From DATAEK01 sp036258055 (GTDB lineage Bacteria; Acidobacteriota; Vicinamibacteria; Vicinamibacterales; 2-12-FULL-66-21): DNA of 46,553 nucleotides. Both the position numbers and the translations under genes were made by a program. Shown piece after piece: positions 1 through 7,126 of the stretch (within the stretch, counting starts at the first letter, position 1; every line of letters starts with the position of its first letter). The DNA lies in NCBI GenBank assembly GCA_036258055.1, contig DATAEK010000113.1, positions 1 to 46,553 of the forward strand, given 5' to 3'. A model generated the notes under the pieces. It saw only the letters and a list, made by a program, of their open reading frames with translations. It ran no database searches and was not told the origin of the DNA.

Positions 1-1
1 G

Positions 2-196
2 CCGAAGTGGGTGATCTCGATGGGCGCGTGTGCGTCGGTCGGCGGCGTGTTCGACAACTACGCCATCGTCCAGGGCGTGGACCAGGTCGTGCCCGTGGAT
101 GTCTTCGTGCCCGGTTGCCCGCCGCGCCCCGAAGCGCTCATTTACGGCATCATCCAGCTTCAGAAGAAAATCGATCAGCAGAAGATGTCGGCGTGA
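2..196 (+). CDS. nuoB: NADH-quinone oxidoreductase subunit B, C-terminal part
   Basis: Only the last 64 codons are present; the gene runs off the left edge in frame from base 2. NuoB carries the terminal iron-sulfur cluster N2 of complex I, which passes electrons to quinone at the NuoB/NuoD interface. The fragment keeps the last two expected N2 cysteines, in MGACASVGG and in VPGCPPRPEAL, both standard family motifs. It ends with a TGA at 194-196 and is followed by two tandem structured repeats before nuoC. Its place at the head of the nuo genes supports the call. Confidence 0.93.
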   Translation, partial: PKWVISMGACASVGGVFDNYAIVQGVDQVVPVDVFVPGCPPRPEALIYGIIQLQKKIDQQKMSA

Positions 197-247
197 CCCA
201 GCGGCCGCGCGAAGGAGAACGAGTTCTTCGAGCGCCGCGGAGGATGG

Positions 248-410
248 CGCCCGTCGGCGACGGGCGGAGAGGCCAAAGGCCGTCGCGCGAAGCGCGTAAG
301 CGAGCGGAGGTAGGGCCCCGCGGTGAGACGTGAGGCCGCCCGTCGGCGACGGGCGGAGAGGCCAAAGGCCGTCGCGCGAAGCGCGTAAGCGAGCGGGGGT
401 GGGGCCCCGC
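248..410 (+). repeat. Two tandem copies of a structured GC-rich repeat (module A) between nuoB and nuoC
   Basis: Two copies with an 89-bp period (about 248-321 and 334-410). Each folds into consecutive hairpins: CCGCCCGTC/GACGGGCGG, GGCC-AAA-GGCC, GCGCGAAGCGC, and, in the second copy, GCGGGG (393-398), loop GTGGGG, CCCCGC (405-410). The first copy has a decayed last hairpin. The second copy ends 12 nt before the nuoC ATG. Related copies lie at 3725-3880, 13207-13295 and 40394-40484 (reverse). The function is unknown; a 5' leader element or a REP-like repeat are both possible. Confidence 0.85.
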
Positions 411-422
411 GAGCAATTGAAA

Positions 423-998
423 ATGACTGCCACTGAAATTGCAGAGACGCTGGCCCGCCTCGTGCCCGGCGAGGCTGCGAAGGTCGAGGCTGTCGCATCC
501 CTCGACGGGATGCCGACGATCATCGTCGATCGGGTATCGTTGCCAGAGGTCGGTCTGGCGCTGCGCGACACCCCGGAGCTCGCCTTCCACGTCCTCATCG
601 ATGCGACGGCGGTCGACTATCTCCCGCGGGAGCCGCGCTACGAAATCATCTATCTGCTGCTGTCGCCGGGTGTGTCGGGGTACGGCGAGACGCCCGCGCG
701 TTTGCGGTTGAAGGTCCGAGTGCCCGGAGACGATCCGCGCGCGCCGACGTTGTCGCGTGTGTGGGGATCGGCGAACTGGGCGGAGCGCGAGATCTACGAC
801 TTCTTCGGCATCACCTTCGACGGGCACCCGGATCTCCGGCGAATCCTCATGCCAGAGGACTGGGATGGGTTCCCGCTGCGGCGCGACTATCCCGTGCAGA
901 TCAATCAGCCGGTCAAGACCTATGAGCCGCTGCAGGTGTCGGAGGAAGAGTTCGTCGCGAACATCCGGGCGGCGAAGCATCGGCCGCGGCAGGAGTGA
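423..998 (+). CDS. nuoC: NADH-quinone oxidoreductase subunit C
   Basis: Peripheral-arm subunit of complex I (30 kDa type), 191 aa. The family signature is clear: WAEREIYDFFGITFDGHPDL followed by RRILMPEDWDGFPLRRDYP. The ATG at 423 is preferred because upstream in-frame codons only translate the repeat element, and MTATEIAETLARLVPG reads as a normal N-terminus. No Shine-Dalgarno is visible: the codon sits 12 nt after the GGGG/CCCC hairpin, in an A-rich stretch. NuoC is separate here, not fused to NuoD. The stop overlaps the start of gmhA, so the two are probably co-translated. Confidence 0.95.
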   Translation: MTATEIAETLARLVPGEAAKVEAVASLDGMPTIIVDRVSLPEVGLALRDTPELAFHVLIDATAVDYLPREPRYEIIYLLLSPGVSGYGETPARLRLKVRVPGDDPRAPTLSRVWGSANWAEREIYDFFGITFDGHPDLRRILMPEDWDGFPLRRDYPVQINQPVKTYEPLQVSEEEFVANIRAAKHRPRQE

Positions 999-1600
999 TG
1001 CGTCCGATCGACGCGTCGGAGGCGACTGCGGTTGCTCGGCGGACGTTCGACGAGACGATCGGGCTGCACCAGCGAGTCAGCGCAGGCGCAAGCCCGGAAG
1101 TGGCGAAGGCCGCTGCGCTGATCGTCGCGTCGCTGGCCTCGGGCGGTAAGGTGCTCGCGTTCGGCAACGGCGGAAGTGCCGCGGACGCCCAGCATCTCGT
1201 CGCTGAGCTCGTCGGCCGCTTTCAGCGGGATCGAGGTGGGTTCGCGGCGATCGCGCTGACGACCGATACGAGCGTGCTGACGAGCGTGGCGAACGATTAC
1301 GGGTTCGAGCGGGTCTTTGCGCGGCAGGTCGAGGCGCTCGGGCGGGCTGGCGACGTGGCGGTTGCAATTTCCACGAGTGGCGAATCGCCGAATGTCGCCG
1401 CCGGCGTCGACGCCGCCCACACGCGAGACATGCAGGTCGTTGCGCTGACGGGACGGAACGGCGGACGCGTCGGCGCGCGCGCGGATGTTCACCTCAACGT
1501 GCCGCATGCGTCGGCCGCACGCGTGCAGGAAGTTCACCGGACGCTCATCCATGCCATCTGCGAGATCGTCGAGATGGCGGGCGGAGAAGACGGGCGATGA
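998..1600 (+). CDS. gmhA: Phosphoheptose isomerase (sedoheptulose 7-phosphate isomerase)
   Basis: A SIS-domain protein of 200 aa that converts sedoheptulose 7-phosphate to D-glycero-D-manno-heptose 7-phosphate, the first step of ADP-heptose synthesis for LPS. Visible motifs are GNGGSAADAQHLVAELVGRF, TTDTSVLTSVANDYGFE and ISTSGESPNV. The probable zinc ligands are present: H and E in AQHLVAEL, Q and H in VQEVHRTLIH, which favours GmhA over the related DiaA. The start may be ATG 998 (1-nt overlap with the nuoC stop) or GTG 995; AGGAG lies immediately upstream, with tight spacing. A heptose gene inside a complex I cluster is unusual. Heptose kinase and a GT9 transferase occur at 26-29 kb. Confidence 0.9.
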   Translation: MRPIDASEATAVARRTFDETIGLHQRVSAGASPEVAKAAALIVASLASGGKVLAFGNGGSAADAQHLVAELVGRFQRDRGGFAAIALTTDTSVLTSVANDYGFERVFARQVEALGRAGDVAVAISTSGESPNVAAGVDAAHTRDMQVVALTGRNGGRVGARADVHLNVPHASAARVQEVHRTLIHAICEIVEMAGGEDGR

Positions 1601-1678
1601 CCGGCGGATGGCACATGGGCATGTCAGATGGGCAATAGAAACGGACCCGCCGGATGCCCTGAGAGCAGATAGTCGGAG

Positions 1679-1915
1679 CTAGCCAGCGGCGCGAGCCGAT
1701 AGCGAGCGTTGGGGGCCGTGAGGATTGGCCCCTCGAAGTGCAGATGAAAGCTGGCCGTCGCATCTAGCCAGCGGCGCGAGCGAAAGCGAGCGTTGGGGGC
1801 CCTGAGATTTGGCCCCTCGAAGTGCAGATGAAAGCTGGCTGTCGCATCTAGTCAGCGGCGCGAGCGAAAGCGAGCGCTGGCAGGCGCGGGGGGTGGGGCC
1901 CCCCGCGCACACTGA
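1679..1915 (+). repeat. Tandem 84/85-bp structured repeat (module B) upstream of nuoD
   Basis: Units start with CTAG(C/T)CAGCGGCGCGAGC at 1679, 1764 and 1848. The first two units are nearly identical and contain GGGGCC/GGCCCC stems. The third diverges after CGCTGG and ends in a 10-bp hairpin: GCGCGGGGGG (1884-1893), loop TGGGG, CCCCCCGCGC (1899-1908), followed by an A-rich tail. The tail leads to the nuoD ATG 35 nt later. The same arrangement occurs upstream of the permease at 19256 and of gltX. Bases 1601-1678 hold nothing I recognise. Confidence 0.85.
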
Positions 1916-1943
1916 GAAAAGCAAAAGCAAAAGCAATCAACAC

Positions 1944-3125
1944 ATGCCGGAACTGCGTACCGAAACCATGACCGTCAACATGGGGCCCCAACACCCCAGC
2001 ACGCACGGCGTGCTGCGCATCGTGCTGGAGCTGTCCGGTGAGACGGTCGTCAACGCGGACACCACGATCGGCTACCTGCACACCGGGATCGAGAAGACCG
2101 CCGAGCAGAAGAAGTGGCAGCAGGTCATTCCGCTGGTCGAGCGCACCGACTACCTCGGCGCGCAGTCGAACAGCCTGGCGTTCTGCATGTCGGTCGAGAA
2201 GCTGCTCGACGTCGAGATGCCGGAGCGGGTCAAGAACATCCGCGTGCTGATCGTCGAGCTCCAGCGCATTGCCAGCCACCTCGTGTGGCTGGGCACACAC
2301 GGTCTCGAGATCGGCGCGGTCTCCGTGATGATGTACTGCTTCCGCGAACGGGAGCAGCTGCTCAACATCAACGAAATGCTCGCCGGCTTCCGGATGTTTC
2401 CGAGCTACTTCCGGATCGGCGGTCTGCGTGAAGATTTACCGGAGGGCTTTCACGACGCCGTCAAGACCTTCCTGGATCGGTTCCCGTCGAAGCTCGATGA
2501 GTACGAAGATCTGCTGACGAAGAATCAGATCTGGTTGAAGCGCACCCGCAGCGTGGGCGTGCTTCCGAAGCAGGACGCCATCAGCCTCGGCCTCGTCGGG
2601 CCGATGGCGCGCGCGAGCGGCATCAGCTATGACGTCCGCAGGGCGTTTCCCTATCTCGGGTACGAGACCTACGAGTTCGACGTGCCGGTTGGCACGATGG
2701 GCGACGTCTACGACCGGTACCTCGTCCGCGTCGAGGAGATGCGGCAGAGCGCGCGCATAGCACGCCAGGCACTCGAGCGGATCACGCCCCGCGGCGTCTA
2801 CGATATCCAGGACTACCGCATCGTTCCGCCGCCGAAGGACAAGGTCTACACCGAGATGGAAGGGCTGATTCAGCACTTCCTGATCTACTCGCAGGGGTTC
2901 ACCGTTCCGGCAGGGGACGCCTACGTGCCGATCGAGGGGCCGCGCGGCGAGCACGGATTCAGCATCGTGTCGGACGGTACCAACCGGCCGTATCGGATCA
3001 AGCTGCGGGCGCCGTCCTTTTACGCCTGCCAGGGATTGCCCAAGCTGATTATCGGCGGCATGATTGCCGACGTCATCGCGGTCATCGGCTCGACCGACGT
3101 GGTGATGGGAGACGTGGATCGATGA
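1944..3125 (+). CDS. nuoD: NADH-quinone oxidoreductase subunit D
   Basis: 49 kDa-type quinone-site subunit of complex I, 393 aa. The N-terminal MGPQHPSTHGVLRIVLELSG contains the conserved quinone-site histidines; the C-terminus DVVMGDVDR is the family ending. RIGGLREDLPEG and APSFYACQGLPKL also match. The start is placed at ATG 1944; ATG 1968 (MTVNMGPQHPS) is possible. There is no clear Shine-Dalgarno; the region before the start is A-rich (AAAAGC repeats) after the module B hairpin. The stop overlaps nuoE by 4 nt (ATGA), so translational coupling is likely. Confidence 0.96.
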   Translation: MPELRTETMTVNMGPQHPSTHGVLRIVLELSGETVVNADTTIGYLHTGIEKTAEQKKWQQVIPLVERTDYLGAQSNSLAFCMSVEKLLDVEMPERVKNIRVLIVELQRIASHLVWLGTHGLEIGAVSVMMYCFREREQLLNINEMLAGFRMFPSYFRIGGLREDLPEGFHDAVKTFLDRFPSKLDEYEDLLTKNQIWLKRTRSVGVLPKQDAISLGLVGPMARASGISYDVRRAFPYLGYETYEFDVPVGTMGDVYDRYLVRVEEMRQSARIARQALERITPRGVYDIQDYRIVPPPKDKVYTEMEGLIQHFLIYSQGFTVPAGDAYVPIEGPRGEHGFSIVSDGTNRPYRIKLRAPSFYACQGLPKLIIGGMIADVIAVIGSTDVVMGDVDR

Positions 3126-3724
3126 GCTTTCACCCGTTGATGGCCTACGACGAGCGGTTCCACAAATCGGAACGCCAGCTCGTCGACGAGGGCCCCGTGT
3201 TTACGTTCACGGCTGAGCGTCGCGCGACGCTCGACCGCATGCTGCAGGACTACCCGCGCGATCAAAAGCGCTCGGCGGTCCTCGGGGCGCTGTACCTCGT
3301 GCAGGATCAGCAGGGATACCTGACCGCGAACGGCATGCGTCACGTGGCGGAGATCCTCGGGATGACTCCGGCGGAGGTCGAAGACGTCGCGTCGTACTAC
3401 GTGATGTTCTACAGGGAGCCGGTCGGGAAGTACGTGATCCAGGTCTGCCGCACGCTTTCCTGCGCGCTGATGGGCGCCGAGCGCGTCACCGAGACGCTGT
3501 CGGAGAAGCTCGGGATCAAGGTTGGAGAAACCGATCCGTCGGGGATGTTCACACTGATGGAGTTCGAGTGCCTCGGCGCGTGCGATCGCGCGCCAGTGGT
3601 CATGGTGAACAACGAGCACTGGCACGAGAAGGCTCGGCCCGAAGACGCGGGCAAACTGGTCGACGACATCCGCGCGAAGGGCCCGGGCGCGCTGACCGGC
3701 TGTCACCTCGAAATCGAACGGTAG
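3122..3724 (+). CDS. nuoE: NADH-quinone oxidoreductase subunit E
   Basis: 24 kDa thioredoxin-fold subunit with one [2Fe-2S] cluster (N1a), 200 aa. The ligand pattern is visible as CRTLSC and CLGAC about 40 residues later. The helical N-terminal part (YPRDQKRSAVLGALYLVQDQ) and VASYYVMFYREPVGKY match the family. It starts within the nuoD stop. It would dock on NuoF in the NADH-oxidising module, yet the third member of that module, NuoG, is not found here. The reading frame stops at the edge of a structured repeat. Confidence 0.95.
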   Translation: MSFHPLMAYDERFHKSERQLVDEGPVFTFTAERRATLDRMLQDYPRDQKRSAVLGALYLVQDQQGYLTANGMRHVAEILGMTPAEVEDVASYYVMFYREPVGKYVIQVCRTLSCALMGAERVTETLSEKLGIKVGETDPSGMFTLMEFECLGACDRAPVVMVNNEHWHEKARPEDAGKLVDDIRAKGPGALTGCHLEIER

Positions 3725-3880
3725 GCCGCGCGTCGAAGACGCGCGGACAGGCCAAGGGCCGCCGCGCGAAGCGTGTAAAGCGAGCGGCAGCCTTGAGCCG
3801 TTGCGACGCGCGAAGTCGCGGCGCAACAGCGGCGGGGGTGGGGCCCCGCCGCGCTGAAAAAAGTAGGGCCCCGCGAGCAC
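3725..3880 (+). repeat. Module A structured repeat between nuoE and nuoF
   Basis: First hairpin CCGCGCGTC-GAA-GACGCGCGG: compared with the nuoC copy, one C-G pair has become G-C, a compensating change. An insertion of about 40 nt (GCGACGCGCGAAGTCGC region) follows the GCGCGAAGCGTG part. The terminal hairpin is GGCGGGG (3831-3837), loop GTGGGG, CCCCGCC (3844-3850), then GCGCTGAAAAAAG and a second partial GGGCCCCGCGAGCAC (3866-3880). nuoF begins 28 nt after the end of the repeat. Confidence 0.85.
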
Positions 3881-3908
3881 GGTTAGAAGTTGGCAAGCTC
3901 CCATAACC

Positions 3909-5207
3909 ATGGAACCAATCCTCACTAAGTACGTCCGCGAGCCCAACGGCTACACGCTCGATTTCTACCTGAAGCACGAAGGTTACGAAGGGCTGAAGAA
4001 GGCACTCGCGACCCAGCCGAAGGACGTCATCGAGATGGTCAAGGCTTCGGGCCTTCGCGGACGCGGCGGCGCTGGATTTCCGACCGGCCTGAAGTGGCAG
4101 TTCGTGCTCAAGGACACGCCACTGCCGAAATACATCGCGTGCAACGCGGACGAGAGCGAGCCTGGCACGTTCAAGGATCACGTGCTCATGGAGCGGAACC
4201 CGCACCTGCTCTTCGAGGGTTGTCTGATCGGGTGCTGGGCGATCGGCGCGAAGGTCGCCTACATCTACATCCGCGGCGAGTTCTATCACGTGCAGAAGGT
4301 GCTCGAGGCCGAGCTCGCGAAGGCGTACGCGCAGGGATACGCCGGCAAGAACATCATGGGGAGTGGCTTCGACTGCGACATCGTGATCCATCGCGGTGCC
4401 GGGGCGTACGAAGCCGGCGAGGAAACCGCGCTCATCGAGTCGCTCGAAGGCAAGCGTGCGCAGCCGCGCATCAAGCCGCCGTTTCCCGCGGTCTCGGGGC
4501 TGTACAAGTGCCCGACGGCGGTCAACAACGTCGAGACGCTCTGCAACCTCCCGTCGATTCTCATCAACGGTGCCGACTGGTTCGCGAAGCTCGGGCCGGA
4601 GAAGAACGGCGGGCCGAAGCTGTTTTGCGTGAGCGGCCACGTCAAGAAGCCCGGCACCTACGAAACGTCGATGAACACCACGCTGCGCGAGCTCATCTAC
4701 GATCACGCGGGCGGTATCCGGGACGGCAACAGGCTCAAAGCGGTGATCCCTGGCGGGTCGTCGGTACCGATTCTGCTCCCCGATCAGCTCGACGTGCGCG
4801 CGAGCTTCGATGACGTGGCGAAGGCCGGATCGATGCTGGGTTCGGCCGGCATCATCGTCATGGACGAGACGACCTGCATGGTCTGGGCGGCGCGCAACCT
4901 GCTCTATTTCTACAAGCACGAGTCGTGCGGGAAATGTACCCCGTGCCGCGAAGGTGGAGACTGGCTGTACAAGATTCTGACGCGAATCGAGAACGGCGAA
5001 GGGGAGATGCGTGATATCGATCTCCTCGTCAGCATCGGGAACAACATCGTTGGGAAGACACTCTGTGCGTTCGGCGATGCGGCCGCGACGCCGGCCCTGA
5101 CCACGGTCAAGAATTTCCGGGCGGAGTTCGAGGCGCACGTGCGCGAAGGACGCTGCACGGTACCGGCGCCTTGGCGCGCGGCGCGGATGCCGGTCGCGGC
5201 GCACTAG
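3909..5207 (+). CDS. nuoF: NADH-quinone oxidoreductase subunit F
   Basis: 51 kDa subunit, 432 aa, which binds NADH and FMN and holds a [4Fe-4S] cluster (N3). The glycine-rich nucleotide region GLRGRGGAGFPTGLKW is near residue 50. GAGAYEAGEETALIESLEG and CPTAVNNVETL follow. The cluster motif is ESCGKCTPCREGG, with a later cysteine in GKTLCAFGDAA. The start is ATG 3909 in CATAACCATGGAACC; no strong Shine-Dalgarno is seen. It is followed after 5 nt by nuoH, so nuoG has no room in its usual position. Confidence 0.96.
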   Translation: MEPILTKYVREPNGYTLDFYLKHEGYEGLKKALATQPKDVIEMVKASGLRGRGGAGFPTGLKWQFVLKDTPLPKYIACNADESEPGTFKDHVLMERNPHLLFEGCLIGCWAIGAKVAYIYIRGEFYHVQKVLEAELAKAYAQGYAGKNIMGSGFDCDIVIHRGAGAYEAGEETALIESLEGKRAQPRIKPPFPAVSGLYKCPTAVNNVETLCNLPSILINGADWFAKLGPEKNGGPKLFCVSGHVKKPGTYETSMNTTLRELIYDHAGGIRDGNRLKAVIPGGSSVPILLPDQLDVRASFDDVAKAGSMLGSAGIIVMDETTCMVWAARNLLYFYKHESCGKCTPCREGGDWLYKILTRIENGEGEMRDIDLLVSIGNNIVGKTLCAFGDAAATPALTTVKNFRAEFEAHVREGRCTVPAPWRAARMPVAAH

Positions 5208-5212
5208 ACGCC

Positions 5213-6241
5213 ATGAGTGTGAATCCCACGATCGTCGCCCACTTCGGGCTCATCTTCGTCGTCTTCAATCTGCTCGTCCTCTCGGCCGCGTTCATGGTCT
5301 GGATGGAGCGGAAAGTCTGCGCTTACATCCAGGACCGCGTCGGTCCGAACCGCGTCGGGTACGAGGGCGCGCTGCAGCCGTTCGCCGACGTCATCAAACT
5401 GCTCTTCAAGGAAGAGCTGCGGCCGCGGGCGGCGGATGCGCTCCTCTTTGGCATCGCGCCGATCATCTCCGCGGGCGCCGCATTCGCAGCCTTTTCGGTC
5501 ATCCCGTTCGGCACGGAAACAACCCTCTTCGGTTTGCTCGAGCAGCCGCTGCCGCTGCAGGTCACCGACGTCAACGTCGCGGTGCTCGTGATCTTCGCGA
5601 TCACGTCGATGGGTGTGTACGGGATCGTGCTGGCCGGGTGGAGCTCCAACAGCAAGTACTCGCTGCTCGGCGGGCTGCGATCGGCGGCCCAGATGATCAG
5701 CTACGAGCTGTCGTACGGGCTCGCGCTCGCGGCCGTGATTGTGCTTGCCGGTTCGCTGTCGCTCCGCGACATCGTGATCCAGCAGTCGGGAACGTGGTGG
5801 GGGATCATTCCGCGCTGGTATATCTTTCTCCAGCCGCTCGGATTCCTTATCTACATGATCGCGGGCGTGGCGGAAACGAATCGCGCGCCGTTCGATTTTC
5901 CGGAAGCGGAGCAGGAGCTGGTTGCCGGATATCACACCGAGTACAGCTCGATGAGCTTCGCGATGTTTTTTCTCGCCGAGTACGTGAACATGGTCACCGT
6001 CTCCGCCGTGGCGACGAGCCTCTATCTCGGCGGGTGGCTGGGCCCGATTCTCCCTGACTGGCTCGCGTGGTTCTGGTTCCTGCTGAAGGTCTTCCTGCTC
6101 CTGTTCTTCTACGTGTGGATGCGCTGGACCCTGCCGCGGTACCGGTACGACCAGTTGATGGAGTTCGGCTGGAAATGGCTGCTGCCCGCGGCAGTGTTGA
6201 ACCTGCTGGCGACGGCGGCTCTGGTGCTGTGGATTGGATAG
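5213..6241 (+). CDS. nuoH: NADH-quinone oxidoreductase subunit H
   Basis: Membrane subunit of complex I at the quinone-tunnel junction, 342 aa with about eight hydrophobic segments. The signatures MERKVCAYIQDRVGPNRVG, AETNRAPFDFPEAEQELVAG and HTEYSSMSFAMFFLAEY are intact. ATG 5213 is chosen because the earlier in-frame start at 5171 would overlap nuoF by 37 nt and adds non-conserved residues. The gene directly abuts nuoJ (stop at 6239-6241, ATG at 6242); nuoI, normally between them, is missing. Confidence 0.96.
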   Translation: MSVNPTIVAHFGLIFVVFNLLVLSAAFMVWMERKVCAYIQDRVGPNRVGYEGALQPFADVIKLLFKEELRPRAADALLFGIAPIISAGAAFAAFSVIPFGTETTLFGLLEQPLPLQVTDVNVAVLVIFAITSMGVYGIVLAGWSSNSKYSLLGGLRSAAQMISYELSYGLALAAVIVLAGSLSLRDIVIQQSGTWWGIIPRWYIFLQPLGFLIYMIAGVAETNRAPFDFPEAEQELVAGYHTEYSSMSFAMFFLAEYVNMVTVSAVATSLYLGGWLGPILPDWLAWFWFLLKVFLLLFFYVWMRWTLPRYRYDQLMEFGWKWLLPAAVLNLLATAALVLWIG

Positions 6242-6754
6242 ATGAGCATCTTTGCGTTCTACGTCTTCGCCGCGATCGCGGTCGTGTCGTCGCTGCTCGT
6301 CGTCGGGCAGCGCAACCCGATGTACAGCGTGATGCTGCTCATCACGTCGTTCGGTGCGCTGGCGGGGCTGTATGTCCTGCTCGACGCGCCGTTCACCGCG
6401 GTGACGCAGATCATCATCTACGCCGGCGCGATCATGGTCCTGTTCCTCTTCGTCGTCATGCTCCTCAACGTGCCGCGTGAAGAGCCGTCGCCGGTGCCGA
6501 TTGTCAGCCTGCTCGGCCCGGTGGGGATGAAGTTCGGCGCTGTGCTCTCGGTCGCGCTCGCGCTCGAGATCGTATGGGCCTTGCGGAACGTCGGCATTGG
6601 CACCTTCGGCGGCGATCAGCAGTCGGTCAGCTCGGTTGCCGCCATCGGCCAGTCGCTCTTCACCACCCACGCGTTCGCGTTCGAGGCGACGTCGATTCTG
6701 ATTCTGGTGGCGATGGTCGGCGCGATCGTGCTCGCGCGGCGGGAGTCGCACTGA
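6242..6754 (+). CDS. nuoJ: NADH-quinone oxidoreductase subunit J
   Basis: Small membrane subunit, 170 aa, about five transmembrane helices. The conserved third-helix segment AVTQIIIYAGAIMVLFLFVVM is clear, including the pi-bulge region known to matter for coupling. It starts one base after the nuoH stop and ends in ATGA overlap with nuoK (nuoK ATG at 6754). Length and order (H-J-K-L-M-N) are typical apart from the missing nuoI. Confidence 0.94.
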   Translation: MSIFAFYVFAAIAVVSSLLVVGQRNPMYSVMLLITSFGALAGLYVLLDAPFTAVTQIIIYAGAIMVLFLFVVMLLNVPREEPSPVPIVSLLGPVGMKFGAVLSVALALEIVWALRNVGIGTFGGDQQSVSSVAAIGQSLFTTHAFAFEATSILILVAMVGAIVLARRESH

Positions 6755-7056
6755 TGGTGCCGCTCAACTACTACCTCGTGCTCTCCGGCGTGCTGTTCTC
6801 GATCGGCACCGCCGGCGTGTTTCTACGCCGCAATCTGATCACCGTGCTGCTGTCCATCGAGATCATGCTCAACGCGGTGAACCTGACGTTCGTAGCCGTC
6901 GGGCGCTACCTCGGGACGGTGGACGGGCAGATCATCACCTTCTTCGTGATGACCGTGGCCGCCGCCGAAGCTGCCGTCGGCCTGGCGATCGTGATCTCGC
7001 TGTTCCGGCACCGCGAAACGCTCAGCCCCGACGCCTTCACGTCGCTCAAGTGGTAG
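6754..7056 (+). CDS. nuoK: NADH-quinone oxidoreductase subunit K
   Basis: Membrane subunit of 100 aa, with three transmembrane helices. LNYYLVLSGVLFSIGTAGVF and RRNLITVLLSIEIMLNAVNL match the family; the buried glutamates of helices 2 and 3 (SIEIML and AAAEAAVGLAI) are present. ATG 6754 overlaps the nuoJ TGA. A gap of 70 nt to nuoL follows, in which I see no gene or clear signal. Confidence 0.95.
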   Translation: MVPLNYYLVLSGVLFSIGTAGVFLRRNLITVLLSIEIMLNAVNLTFVAVGRYLGTVDGQIITFFVMTVAAAEAAVGLAIVISLFRHRETLSPDAFTSLKW

Positions 7057-7126
7057 GCCCTGGCGAAATGACGACGATGGTTGCTTTTCGACTCACCATG
7101 CACGATTCGCACGTGAACGCAGCCTG

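Noticed and set aside
150..980. 276-codon minus-strand frame over the nuoB-nuoC repeat
   Set aside because: It lies opposite nuoC and the structured repeat; the translation is low-complexity Arg-rich. Similar long antisense frames at 5204-6751, 9265-10338, 10569-11936 and 44971-46377 were rejected for the same reason.
3600..5204. Open frame of 534 codons on the minus strand opposite nuoE/nuoF
   Set aside because: It is a GC-rich shadow of nuoF with an Arg/His/Asp-rich translation and no domain; the plus-strand genes are unmistakable.
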